NCBI GenBank assembly: GCA_003242675.1
Contig: QGVE01000013.1
Span: 1 to 30,410 of the forward strand
Direction of reading: 5' to 3'
Length of the DNA: 30,410 nucleotides
Source of the DNA: Bacillota bacterium
GTDB taxonomy: Bacteria > Bacillota_E > Symbiobacteriia > Symbiobacteriales > Symbiobacteriaceae
This document shows positions 7,519 through 14,801 of the stretch, in pieces. The notes below the pieces were generated by a model. That model had not been told where the DNA came from. It did no database searches and saw only the letters and a program-made list of their open reading frames with translations. Made by a program: the position numbers and the translations under genes. Numbering within the stretch: position 1 is the first letter of the stretch; each line of letters opens with the position of its first letter.

Positions 7519-7595
7519 TATGCACATCCTGTGGATACCCTGTGTACAACCTGAGTACAACTTGCGTACAACCTGGGTACAAGCTGTGTACGTTG
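7519..7595. repeat. Seven tandem 11-bp repeats, consensus TGNGTACAACC
   Basis: The units start at 7519, 7530, 7541, 7552, 7563, 7574 and 7585 with no slippage. The four central ones (7541-7584) share TGNGTACAA; the last keeps TGTGTAC and the first two are more diverged. The array fills most of the gap between yabQ and the HTH gene and ends 27 bp before the latter's start codon. An 11-bp period puts each unit on nearly the same face of the helix. It could be an operator for the HTH protein or a cluster of weak DnaA sites: TGTGGATAC at 7530 is one base off a DnaA box. Confidence 0.9.
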
Positions 7596-7640
7596 TTATT
7601 ACTTCAGTCGGCGGAAAACTCCTGCTCGCGCGCCGCCATT

Positions 7641-8168
7641 TCACGTTTTCGGCCCCCTCCACCAGCGGCGCCAGGCGCGCCGGATCCGGCGCCGGGCCAG
7701 CAGGTAGCGCAGCCGGAGCCACCGGTAGGGACCCCGCAGCCGCCGCGCCGCCCAACCGCCCAGCCGCCGGGCCAGTCGCCACGCCAACCCGGCCACGGCG
7801 CGCAGGGGGAACCAGACCAGCCGCAAGGCCAGCCCCCAGAGCAGGCCCAGGGCCCAAGCCAGAAGGTGCAGCGCCCGGTCCGCGAGCCAGAGGACGGCCG
7901 GGCTGGCCAGCGTGAAGTGCAGGGCCAGGCCGGCCAGCATGCCCACCAGCACGTAGAACCGGTACTCGCCCCAGTTGCCCAGGAACAGGCCGGTGGCGAC
8001 CATGGCGGTGGCAGCGCCCCAGAAAAGAAGATCCCCCAGGGCCGCCAGCAGCGGCCCTGGGCGCAGGAACCGCCTGACCGCCCGGAGCAGGTCGAACAGC
8101 AGGCCGACCCCGATGCCGCTCAGCACCGTCATGAAGAGCGCGTAGAACTGAAGCTCCATCCGCAGCAC
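7641..8168 (-). CDS. yabQ: YabQ, spore cortex membrane protein
   Basis: YabQ is an integral membrane protein needed for cortex formation in Bacillus spores. The protein (175 residues from the GTG at 8168) begins with a family-like FYALFMTVLSGIGVGLLFDLLRA segment broken by helices, then has four to five membrane segments to about residue 120 and a very Arg-rich tail (RYLLARRRIRRAWRRWWRG). GTG 8168 is preferred to ATG 8159 because GGAGG sits about 7 nt before the GTG, but the ATG lies within the family's typical start. It follows yabP by 34 bp, as in Bacillus. Confidence 0.82.
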   Translation of the reverse strand: MLRMELQFYALFMTVLSGIGVGLLFDLLRAVRRFLRPGPLLAALGDLLFWGAATAMVATGLFLGNWGEYRFYVLVGMLAGLALHFTLASPAVLWLADRALHLLAWALGLLWGLALRLVWFPLRAVAGLAWRLARRLGGWAARRLRGPYRWLRLRYLLARRRIRRAWRRWWRGPKT

Positions 8169-8202
8169 CGGACCGCCTCCCCCCGACCCGCCTGCGTGGC
8201 CT

Positions 8203-8538
8203 CTACCGCAGCAGCCGCTCCAGGAACGACCGGCCGCGCGGCTGCCGCACGCTCCGCTGGCGCGGGCTCGCATACTGCAGGGCCGAAACGAAGCCGGAGA
8301 TCTCGAAGTGCCCCTTCTCCAGGTCGAGCTGCTTGATCTGCAGCTCCTCTCCCCGGATCGTCAGGAGCCCCATCTCCGTCTCCAGGTTCACCTCTTCGTC
8401 GTCGAAGCTGTCCACGGCCACGACGCCGGTGATCTGCACGCGCTCCCGATTGGCGATGCTGAGGGAGTGGCCGTTCGCCGCCTGCTCTGCCGGGCCGGGG
8501 CTCCCGCCCTCCGTCCGAAAAGCCGTCCGCTCCTCCAA
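8203..8538 (-). CDS. yabP: YabP, sporulation protein
   Basis: YabP-family proteins (about 100 residues) are required for spore cortex formation and are made in the mother cell. This one has 111 residues. The segment RERVQITGVVAVDSFDDEEV, then LLTIRGEELQIKQLDLEKG and ISGFVSALQY, matches the conserved beta-rich core (about residues 32-90). The start is TTG with GGAGGT 8 nt upstream; its first 25 residues are variable. It lies between rqcP and yabQ, the conserved order. A hairpin after rqcP means it may have its own promoter, which I could not locate. Confidence 0.87.
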   Translation of the reverse strand: MEERTAFRTEGGSPGPAEQAANGHSLSIANRERVQITGVVAVDSFDDEEVNLETEMGLLTIRGEELQIKQLDLEKGHFEISGFVSALQYASPRQRSVRQPRGRSFLERLLR

Positions 8539-8618
8539 CCGTCACCGACCTCCTCTGCACCCCCGGCTCGGGGGAAACCTGTCCCATCCCTATGCGGCTG
8601 CCCGGCGCGCTATGTTAC

Positions 8619-8653
8619 GAAACAAGAAAGCGGACCGCTTCGGCGCGGTCCGC
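8619..8653 (-). terminator. Intrinsic terminator after rqcP
   Basis: A 9-bp stem (GCGGACCGC and its complement, 8630-8653) with a 6-base loop is followed on the minus strand by TTTCTTGTTT. It begins 8 bp after the rqcP stop and separates rqcP from yabP. Confidence 0.8.
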
Positions 8654-8661
8654 CGGGTGCG

Positions 8662-8955
8662 CTATTCGGGGTCGTCCTCCAGGTCGGCCAGAAGCGGATC
8701 GGGCTTGACCACCTCGGCGATTACCTCGTAGAGCTCCCGTGCCTCGGCGGCGCGCACGTGCTCGCGCACGTCGAGCACCCGCACGGTCAGTTCCCGCCGG
8801 CCGAAGTCGATGAACACCGTGTCGCCGGGCTTCACCTCGGTGCCGGCCTTCGCCGGCTTGCCGTTGATCTGCACCCGGCCGGCGTCGCAGACCTCCTTCG
8901 CCAAGGTGCGCCGCTTGATGATCCGGGAGACCTTCAGGAACTTGTCGATGCGCAT
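8662..8955 (-). CDS. rqcP: RqcP (YabO), S4-domain ribosome quality-control factor
   Basis: This 97-residue protein is a single S4 RNA-binding domain: MRIDKFLKVSRIIKRRTLAKEV at the start, then GRVQINGKPAKAGTEVKPGD. RqcP works with RqcH at the stalled 50S subunit to add poly-Ala tails to blocked nascent chains. ATG 8955 has GAGGAGC just upstream and matches the family's start, so the longer frame is rejected. The acidic C-terminus (about 25 residues) extends past the S4 fold. Position between the HU gene and yabP matches yabO in clostridia and Bacillus. HslR-type heat-shock proteins share the fold but not this context. Confidence 0.9.
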   Translation of the reverse strand: MRIDKFLKVSRIIKRRTLAKEVCDAGRVQINGKPAKAGTEVKPGDTVFIDFGRRELTVRVLDVREHVRAAEARELYEVIAEVVKPDPLLADLEDDPE

Positions 8956-8977
8956 GTCACCGCTCCTCGTGCGAAGA

Positions 8978-8999
8978 CCGGACCCTTTGCAGGGTCCGG
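8978..8999 (-). terminator. Hairpin between the HU gene and rqcP
   Basis: A 9-bp perfect stem (CCGGACCCT and its complement) with a 4-base loop lies 15 bp after the HU gene's stop, followed by TCTTCG. The weak T-run suggests partial termination, which would let abundant HU mRNA end while some transcripts continue into rqcP. Confidence 0.5.
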
Positions 9000-9014
9000 C
9001 CCTCTCCGTCATTC

Positions 9015-9284
9015 TCAGACGCTCTCCTTCAGATCCTTGCCCGGGCGGAAAGCAGGCACCTTGCCAGCAGGGATCTTGATCGGCTCGCCGGTCTGCGGGT
9101 TGCGCCCCGAACGGGCGGCCCGGGTGCGGACCTCGAACGTGCCGAAGCCGACAAGCGAGACCTTGTCGCCCTTCTTCAGGGCTTCCTTGATCGACTCCAC
9201 GACGGCGTTGACGGCCTTCTCCGCGTCCTTCTTGGTCAGACCGGACTTCTCGGCAACACTCGCGACCAGATCCTGCTTGTTCAA
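9015..9284 (-). CDS. hup: HU-family nucleoid protein
   Basis: The protein has 89 residues, the normal HU length. The start is TTG (9282-9284) with a GGGGGAG site about 9 nt upstream; the longer frame has no family support. Marks of the family are [20 protein letters not shown] at the N-terminus, [12 protein letters not shown] and the DNA-intercalating arm around [14 protein letters not shown], then FRPGKDLK at the end. HU bends and compacts DNA as a homodimer. It lies between mazG and rqcP, as in several clostridia; Bacillus lacks HU at this spot. The upstream 89-bp gap may hold a promoter, but none is clear. Confidence 0.96.
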   Translation of the reverse strand: MNKQDLVASVAEKSGLTKKDAEKAVNAVVESIKEALKKGDKVSLVGFGTFEVRTRAARSGRNPQTGEPIKIPAGKVPAFRPGKDLKESV

Positions 9285-9373
9285 GAATCGGTCTCCCCCT
9301 TCGAGGTCAGAATTGGGTATGATTCCCGCTGAGCCGTATTCGGCGCAGGTTTGCGGATCTCCTTCCATTTCCT

Positions 9374-10474
9374 TTACGACTGCCGTTCATTTCCCCCATA
9401 TTTTTTCCGAAGTTCGACCCGTTTACCCTCTTCCCACAGCGCGTCCATCTCCGCAAGGGTTACATCCGCCGGCCGGAGCCCCTTTTCCGCCAGCCGCTCC
9501 TCCACGTACCGGAAGCGCCGCTCGAACTTCGCGCTGGCCCCCGTCAGGGCCACCTCGGGGTCGACCCCCAGCTTGCGGGCCAGGTTCACCACGGCGAAGA
9601 GCAGGTCGCCCACCTCGGCCTCCCGCTCCTCCGGAGGAGCCGACAGCGCCTCGGCGAGCTCCTCCCGCACCTTCTCGGCGGGCCCCGCCGCGTCGTCCCA
9701 GTCAAAGCCGGCTCGCGCAGCCCGCTTCTGCAGCTCGCACGCCCGGGAGAGCGCCGGCAGGGACCGGGAGACCCCGTCCAGCAGGGAGCCCGCCTCCTTC
9801 CCGCCGCGCTCCGCCCGCTTGATCGCGTCCCAGCGGCGGGTGACCTCCTCGGCCGTCTTGGCGGAGGCGCCGCCGAAGACGTGGGGATGGCGGCGGATCA
9901 GCTTCTCGGTGATGCCCGAGACCACGTCCCGCATGTCGAACCGCCCCGCCTCCCGGGCGATCTGGGCGTGGAAGACCACCTGCAGCAAGACGTCGCCCAG
10001 CTCCTCGCAGAGGTGCTCCGGATCCCCGTCGTCGATGGCCTCCACCGCCTCGTAGGCCTCCTCCAGCAGGTAGCGCCGGAGCGATGCGTGGGTCTGCTCC
10101 CGGTCCCAGGGACAGCCGTCCGGCGCGCGCAGCCGGGCCATCACCTCCACCAGCGGGTCCAGCGGCCACCGCTCCCGCGGCACTGGGGCCGGCGCAGGCA
10201 GGAACAGGTCTAACCGGTATTCTCCCCAGTTCCGATCCGCCAAACCCGAGAGCGGCGCCTCGTGGACGCTCCCCGCCGCCCGGACCTTCACCGGGTGGTC
10301 GGGCGGAAAGTGGAGCAGGAGGGCGCGCTGCACGGCCCCGACCTCCGCAGGCGGCACGCCGGGGATCAGGAGCGGCAGCCCCGCCGGGCCCGCCCAGCTC
10401 CGCAGCAGCGCGGGCGGCCGCACTTCGAGGCCCTCCGCCGAATCGATCGCAAACGCTTGCAGCAGGTCGTCCAT
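9374..10474 (-). CDS. mazG: MazG nucleotide pyrophosphohydrolase with remnant methylase domain (YabN-like)
   Basis: MazG hydrolyses non-canonical or excess NTPs to NMP and PPi. The start is ATG 10474 with AAGGGGG upstream; the open frame continues upstream only through a flippase gene. The 366-residue protein has a full tandem MazG part (about 125-366), with [20 protein letters not shown], the metal-binding [17 protein letters not shown], and a second copy around [20 protein letters not shown]. The first ~120 residues resemble only the back half of the YabN tetrapyrrole-methylase domain ([27 protein letters not shown]). The SAM-binding front half is absent, so methylase activity is unlikely. 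It follows the flippase by 14 bp. Confidence 0.92.
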   Translation of the reverse strand: MDDLLQAFAIDSAEGLEVRPPALLRSWAGPAGLPLLIPGVPPAEVGAVQRALLLHFPPDHPVKVRAAGSVHEAPLSGLADRNWGEYRLDLFLPAPAPVPRERWPLDPLVEVMARLRAPDGCPWDREQTHASLRRYLLEEAYEAVEAIDDGDPEHLCEELGDVLLQVVFHAQIAREAGRFDMRDVVSGITEKLIRRHPHVFGGASAKTAEEVTRRWDAIKRAERGGKEAGSLLDGVSRSLPALSRACELQKRAARAGFDWDDAAGPAEKVREELAEALSAPPEEREAEVGDLLFAVVNLARKLGVDPEVALTGASAKFERRFRYVEERLAEKGLRPADVTLAEMDALWEEGKRVELRKKYGGNERQS

Positions 10475-10488
10475 CTCCGCAAACCCCC

Positions 10489-12099
10489 TTAACTGTCCCG
10501 AAGCAGCCTGAGCCGCCGGAGCCGCTCGATCGCCGCCGGCGGCATGCCCGGCACCAGCTCCAGGTCCGCTCGCCGGATGCCGCCCAGGACCAGCAGGGCG
10601 GCGCCGTAGACGAGGACGCCGACGGCGATGACCGCGAGGCCGGAAAGGCGCGGCCAGCCGATCGCCGACCGGACCAGCGGGCTGACTGCCCAGAGCGCAG
10701 CCGCCATCACCAGCGAAGCCGCCAGGGGCCGGAGGATGTTGGCGCGCACCCCGAGCCCCAGGCCGAACCGCCGCCGCAGGGCCAGGAGGTTCAGGGCGGC
10801 CGACAGGAGGAAGCCCGCCGTCGTCGCCCAGGCCGCCCCGCTGGCGCCCAGCCCGGGCAGCCCCGTCCACCACCACGTCAGGACGATCTTCACCAGCACG
10901 CCGATGAGCTGGTTCCACACGGTGAGCCAGATCAGCCCCAGCCCCTGCAGGATGCCCGACGAGGTCTGCTGGAGCATGAGGAAGATCGTCGACCAGCCGA
11001 GCGGCGCCATCACGTACCAGCCCGGGCCGGTGAAGAGGACGCCGTAGGCGTCGCGGCCGGCCGCGACCAGGCCGGCCGTGGCCGGGAGGCCGATCAACCA
11101 CGTGAGCCGCATGGCGGCCGCGGCCCGCCGCCGTGCCTCGGCCACGCGCCCCAGCGCCATCGACTCGCTGATCGCCGGGACCAGCGAGACGTACAGGGCC
11201 TGGGCGAAGATGATGGGCAGGTCCCGGAGCTGCGTCGCGTTGGTGATGTAGCTCAGGGCCCGCTTCGCCTCGGCGACGTCCATGCCGGCGGCGATCAGCC
11301 GGTTGGTGATGAGCGCCGTGTCCGCGAGCTGCGTGAGCGGCAGCACCGCCCCGAGGAAGGAGAGCGGCAGGGCGATGGCGAGGATGTCCCGCATCAGCTG
11401 CCGGGTGCTCCGCTGCTCCCACGACTCGACCCCGGGGGCGACCGTCGTCCAGTCCCGCATGGGCCGGTCGTGCCAGTAGACGTAGAGGACGTACAGCAGC
11501 CCGAGGAAGACGCCGAAGGTGTTGCCCGCGTTGAAGGCCGCCGCGCCCAGGTTCAGGGCGATGGGGGTGAGCAGGAAGACGCCGGTCAGGCCCACCACCA
11601 CCCGCCCCACCTGCTCGATCACCATGGTCACCGCGGGGACGCGCATCTGCTGCATCCCCTGGTAGAGGCCGCGCAGCGAGACCTCCAGCGTCACCATCAG
11701 GATCGCCGGGGCCAGGGCGAGGAAGCCGGGCGTCGCCTCCGGGAAGCCCTGCACCCGCGCCATCCACGGCGCGGCCAGGGCGAACAGCACGCTGAACAGC
11801 GCGCCGAGGGCGCCCAGAACGGTCGCCGAGAGCCGCACCACCCGCCTCGCCCCGCGCCGGTCGCCCACCGCCAGCCGCTGGGAGACCAGCCGGGAGACGG
11901 CGACGTTGAGCCCGGTGGAAGAGACCGCGAGGATGAGCATGTAGGGCGCGTTCGGCGGCGACACCAGGGCGAGCCCGTCCTCGCCCAGGGGGATCTGGGC
12001 GACGGGCCGGTAGAAGACGCCGAGCAGGCGAGAGATCAGGGAGCCCGCCGTGATCAGCAGGGCGCCCCGCACGAATCCGGCGGATCTGGACTGTGGCAA
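10489..12099 (-). CDS. MOP-superfamily lipid flippase, YabM/SpoVB-like (second copy)
   Basis: The 536-residue membrane protein belongs to the polysaccharide/lipid II flippase group (MurJ, SpoVB, YtgP, YabM). It opens with SAGFVRGALLITAGSLISRL, typical of the family, and has about 14 predicted membrane segments, with conserved QQTSSGILQGLG and TGLPGLGASGAAWATT blocks in the second half. The start TTG (12099) has AGGAGG 8 nt upstream; longer frames lack this. It is directly downstream of a paralogue of the same family (58 bp apart) and 14 bp before mazG, where Bacillus has yabM. It probably flips an undecaprenyl-linked precursor in wall or spore cortex synthesis; the cargo is not readable. Confidence 0.87.
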   Translation of the reverse strand: MPQSRSAGFVRGALLITAGSLISRLLGVFYRPVAQIPLGEDGLALVSPPNAPYMLILAVSSTGLNVAVSRLVSQRLAVGDRRGARRVVRLSATVLGALGALFSVLFALAAPWMARVQGFPEATPGFLALAPAILMVTLEVSLRGLYQGMQQMRVPAVTMVIEQVGRVVVGLTGVFLLTPIALNLGAAAFNAGNTFGVFLGLLYVLYVYWHDRPMRDWTTVAPGVESWEQRSTRQLMRDILAIALPLSFLGAVLPLTQLADTALITNRLIAAGMDVAEAKRALSYITNATQLRDLPIIFAQALYVSLVPAISESMALGRVAEARRRAAAAMRLTWLIGLPATAGLVAAGRDAYGVLFTGPGWYVMAPLGWSTIFLMLQQTSSGILQGLGLIWLTVWNQLIGVLVKIVLTWWWTGLPGLGASGAAWATTAGFLLSAALNLLALRRRFGLGLGVRANILRPLAASLVMAAALWAVSPLVRSAIGWPRLSGLAVIAVGVLVYGAALLVLGGIRRADLELVPGMPPAAIERLRRLRLLRDS

Positions 12100-12156
12100 C
12101 GAATAACCCTCCTGTATCCCGCCGGGCAGGGCCGCGCGGCCGCGCACCCGGCCGCG

Positions 12157-13812
12157 CTAGCGCAGCAGCCGGGTGCGGTCGAGCGCGGCGATGAGGCGCG
12201 GCCCGAACCGGGGGATGGCCGCGACGTCCCGGCGGTACACGCCCCCCACCGCCAGCAGCGCCAGGCCGTAGGCGGCGGTGCCGGCGGCGATGGCCAGCAA
12301 CACCCCCGGGCTGCCCGGCGGCAGGTGCGGCGTGAGAAGCCGCAAGACGCCGACCATGGCCAGGGCGGCACCCAGCGGCTTCCAGAGCATGCTGCGGGTG
12401 AGCAAGGTTCGCCCCAATAGCCGTTCCACTTCGATCACGTTGAGCACGGCGGCCACGCCGAAGCCCACGGCGGTCGCCCACGCGGCCCCGGCGATGCCGT
12501 AGGGGCCTGTCCACCACGCGGTCAGGCCGATCTTGACCGCCGCGCCCAGCACGAAGTTCCGCACCGGGGCGCCGATCGGCCCCGCGCCCTGCAGCACGCC
12601 GGAGGTCGTCTGCTGCAGCATGATCGGCAGGACGGCCCAGGAGATCGCCGCCAGGGCGGGGCCACCCGCGGGGGCGCCGTAGATCAACCGGTAGATGCCC
12701 TCCGCCAGGGCCCAGATGCCCGCCTGCGCCGGGATGCCCAGCAGGAAGGTGACGCGGTACGCCTGCCGGGCCTTCCGGCGGGCTTCGGCGCGGCGGCCGC
12801 GGGCGGCGGCGCCGGCCAGGGCGGGCAGGACGGCGGTGTAGACCGCGGTGGAGACGATGGCCGGCAGGTTGGCAATCATAAAGGCGTTGGTCAGGAGCCC
12901 ATACTGCTCCTGCGCGTCGACGCCGCTCACGCCGGCGGCGGCCAGGGCGCGGAAGACGAACAGCGCGTCGGCCAGCATCATGAGCGGCACGACCGCCCCC
13001 ACGATGCTGATCGGCGCCGCCACCGCGAAGATGCGGCCGTAGAGCCGGAAGCCCGTGGGCAGCGGGCGCCGCCGGGCACCAGCCTGCCCGATGCCCGCCA
13101 GGGCCGCGGGCCCCTCGGCAGCCGCCTGCTCCGCCCGCCACAGCGCTCCGCGGCGGCGGGCGGCGAGGACGAGCATGTACGCGAGGGCGGCGGCGGCGCC
13201 GCACACGTCGCCCAGGTTGAACCCCGCCGCCCCCATGGGCACCGACACCCGCACCAGGGCCCACGTGAGCGCAGCGCCGGCGCTCACCCGCACCGCCTGC
13301 TCGACGACCTGCGACACGGCGGTGGGGGTCATCTCCTGGAAGCCCTGGAAGAGGCCGCGGTAGGCGGCCAGCACCGACGTGATCAGGATGGCCGGCGCCG
13401 TCGCCCGGAAGCCGGGGGCGGCCTCCATCACCTCCGGCGAGATCGCGCGGGCGATCCACGGCGCACCGAAGTAGAAGGCGAGCGTCCCAGCGAGCCCCAG
13501 AGCGGCCATGAGCGCCAGGGACGAGCGGAAGACCCGCCGGGCGCCGGCCGCGTCGCCCAGGGCCATGCGCTCGGCGACCAGCCTGGCGATGCCCACGTTG
13601 AGGCCGACGGAGGTGAACGAAAGAACGATTTGGTAGGCCGTGACCGGCACCTGGGTCAGCCCCAGGCCCACGGCGCCGCCCCGCCCATCGAAGGGGGCGA
13701 AGATGCGGGCGACGACGGGCTTGTACAGGAGGCCCAGGAGCCGGGTGACCAGGGTGGCCAGGGTGAGAACGAACGCCCCGCGCAGAAACGACTCGCCTTC
13801 ACGCACCTGCAT
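12157..13812 (-). CDS. MOP-superfamily lipid flippase, YabM/SpoVB-like (first copy)
   Basis: The 551-residue protein has the same plan as its downstream neighbour: an RGAFVLTLATLVTRLLGLLYKP opening, about 14 membrane segments, QQTTSGVLQGAGPIGAP near residue 400 and a C-terminal DR-T-R-LLR tail. The match between the two in the QQTxSGxLQGxG and GxxGAAWAT blocks shows they are paralogues, but the sequences have diverged a lot, so the duplication is not recent. The start ATG has GGGGGGC just upstream. It follows spoVT by 218 bp with a probable promoter in between, matching the spoVT-yabM junction of Bacillus. The two may be spore- and growth-specific versions, which is inference. Confidence 0.87.
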   Translation of the reverse strand: MQVREGESFLRGAFVLTLATLVTRLLGLLYKPVVARIFAPFDGRGGAVGLGLTQVPVTAYQIVLSFTSVGLNVGIARLVAERMALGDAAGARRVFRSSLALMAALGLAGTLAFYFGAPWIARAISPEVMEAAPGFRATAPAILITSVLAAYRGLFQGFQEMTPTAVSQVVEQAVRVSAGAALTWALVRVSVPMGAAGFNLGDVCGAAAALAYMLVLAARRRGALWRAEQAAAEGPAALAGIGQAGARRRPLPTGFRLYGRIFAVAAPISIVGAVVPLMMLADALFVFRALAAAGVSGVDAQEQYGLLTNAFMIANLPAIVSTAVYTAVLPALAGAAARGRRAEARRKARQAYRVTFLLGIPAQAGIWALAEGIYRLIYGAPAGGPALAAISWAVLPIMLQQTTSGVLQGAGPIGAPVRNFVLGAAVKIGLTAWWTGPYGIAGAAWATAVGFGVAAVLNVIEVERLLGRTLLTRSMLWKPLGAALAMVGVLRLLTPHLPPGSPGVLLAIAAGTAAYGLALLAVGGVYRRDVAAIPRFGPRLIAALDRTRLLR

Positions 13813-13863
13813 GCCGCCCCCCGTGGTCGGTTCCGGTGAAGCCCGTCACTATCAATCTTTCCT

Positions 13864-13892
13864 ATGTTATCTCACCGGGACTGCGCCGTAAA
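13864..13892 (-). promoter_or_regulatory. Candidate sigma-A promoter for the flippase-mazG operon
   Basis: TTTACG (13887-13892), a 17-bp spacer and TAACAT (13864-13869) lie about 50 bp before the first flippase gene. Each hexamer matches consensus at 4 of 6. Spacing and location support it, but it is not strong. Confidence 0.45.
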
Positions 13893-13986
13893 GGGACGGG
13901 CGGGGCTTGCGGGCGGCCCCTCGCCGGGGGCAGGGGTCCGCCGTAGAAGCCGCCGGGGCCGGAAAACTCCCGCGCAGACAAAGACG

Positions 13987-14012
13987 TTCAGGAGCAGCGG
14001 ACTGCTCCTGAA
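13987..14012 (-). terminator. Hairpin terminator after spoVT
   Basis: An 11-bp perfect stem (TTCAGGAGCAG and its complement) with a 4-base loop starts 18 bp after the spoVT stop and is followed on the minus strand by CGTCTTTGTCT. It ends the single-gene spoVT transcript. Confidence 0.75.
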
Positions 14013-14030
14013 CGGCCCCACGCTCTCGGG

Positions 14031-14591
14031 TTATTGCTCCATCTGCTTGGCAAGGAAGCCAGCGGCAGTCTCCGCGAGCTTGATCTCCGTCTCGGTCATG
14101 ACCGCATCGGGCTCTCGCGAGCAGATGATCACGGCGCCGATGGGGTCACCTCCGGCCACGATGGGAGCCACTACGTACACGGGAATGCGGGCCTCGTCGT
14201 CGTCATCGCCGATGATGGTTCCCCGCTGCCGGGCCTCCCCCGCGCGGGAGACGACGATCGAGCGGCGCTCTTCCATGGCGCGTTCCACAATCGAACCGAC
14301 GGGCTTGTTGAGAAATTCCTTCTTCGGTGCTCCGGCTACGGCGATGATCGTGTCCCGGTCGGCGATCAGTGCGGTGTGCCCGACAGCCTCGTAGAGAGAG
14401 TCGGCGTACTCCTTGGCGAACTCCCCCAGTTCTCCGATCGGCGAGTACTTTTTCAGAATGACTTCCCCGTCCCGGTCGACGAAGATTTCGAGGGGGTCGC
14501 CTTCCCGGATCCGAAGGGTTCTACGGATCTCCTTGGGGATGACAACCCGGCCCAGGTCATCGATACGGCGGACTATGCCTGTGGCCTTCAA
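14031..14591 (-). CDS. spoVT: SpoVT, stage V sporulation regulator (AbrB-type)
   Basis: The 186-residue protein has an N-terminal AbrB swapped-hairpin DNA-binding domain (KATGIVRRIDDLGRVVIPKE, then RTLRIREGDPLEIF) and a C-terminal GAF-like domain (about residues 55-180, with HTALIADRDTIIAVAGAP and PIGAVIICS). SpoVT tunes sigma-G-dependent genes in the forespore. The start TTG 14591 follows GAGGAGG at 7 nt; the upstream part of the longer frame does not match the family. It is flanked by mfd upstream and yabM-like genes downstream, exactly as in Bacillus. A sigma-G-like element precedes it. Confidence 0.95.
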   Translation of the reverse strand: MKATGIVRRIDDLGRVVIPKEIRRTLRIREGDPLEIFVDRDGEVILKKYSPIGELGEFAKEYADSLYEAVGHTALIADRDTIIAVAGAPKKEFLNKPVGSIVERAMEERRSIVVSRAGEARQRGTIIGDDDDEARIPVYVVAPIVAGGDPIGAVIICSREPDAVMTETEIKLAETAAGFLAKQMEQ

Positions 14592-14635
14592 GTACAACCC
14601 TCCTCTGTAGGCAGCGACTTCGGCTCGACTGCCGA

Positions 14636-14666
14636 TAGTATTCGGCACCCTTTCCAGCCCCTATTC
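14636..14666 (-). promoter_or_regulatory. Candidate sigma-G promoter of spoVT
   Basis: GAATA (14662-14666) fits the sigma-G -35 (GHATR), and AATACTA (14636-14642) matches the -10 (CATWMTA) at 6 of 7. The spacer is 19 bp, one more than usual. It lies about 45 bp before the TTG start. SpoVT is sigma-G-controlled in Bacillus, which raises its credibility. Confidence 0.5.
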
Positions 14667-14752
14667 ACATTTTGGCAGCCCACCCCCTCGGGGCGTTCCG
14701 GTGACAGTATATGCAAGAAGTGGAATCGCAGGCATCTCCTGCGCGCGCAAAT

Positions 14753-14783
14753 GCGGCACCCGCCGGTCTCCGGCGGGTGCCGC
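14753..14783 (-). terminator. Hairpin after mfd
   Basis: A 14-bp perfect stem (GCGGCACCCGCCGG and its complement) with a 3-base loop lies 18 bp after the mfd stop codon, followed by ATTTG. The T-run is short, but the stem is very stable. Confidence 0.65.
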
Positions 14784-14801
14784 AGAAACGTAAACTTCCC
14801 C

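Noticed and set aside
7519..7595. CRISPR-like array
   Set aside because: Units are only 11 bp, directly adjacent with no spacers, and no cas genes are present.
9374..13459. Minus-strand open frame of 1,361 codons
   Set aside because: Only the last 366 codons (mazG) are real; the first two thirds are out of frame through the two flippase genes and read as low-complexity Arg/Gly/Pro.
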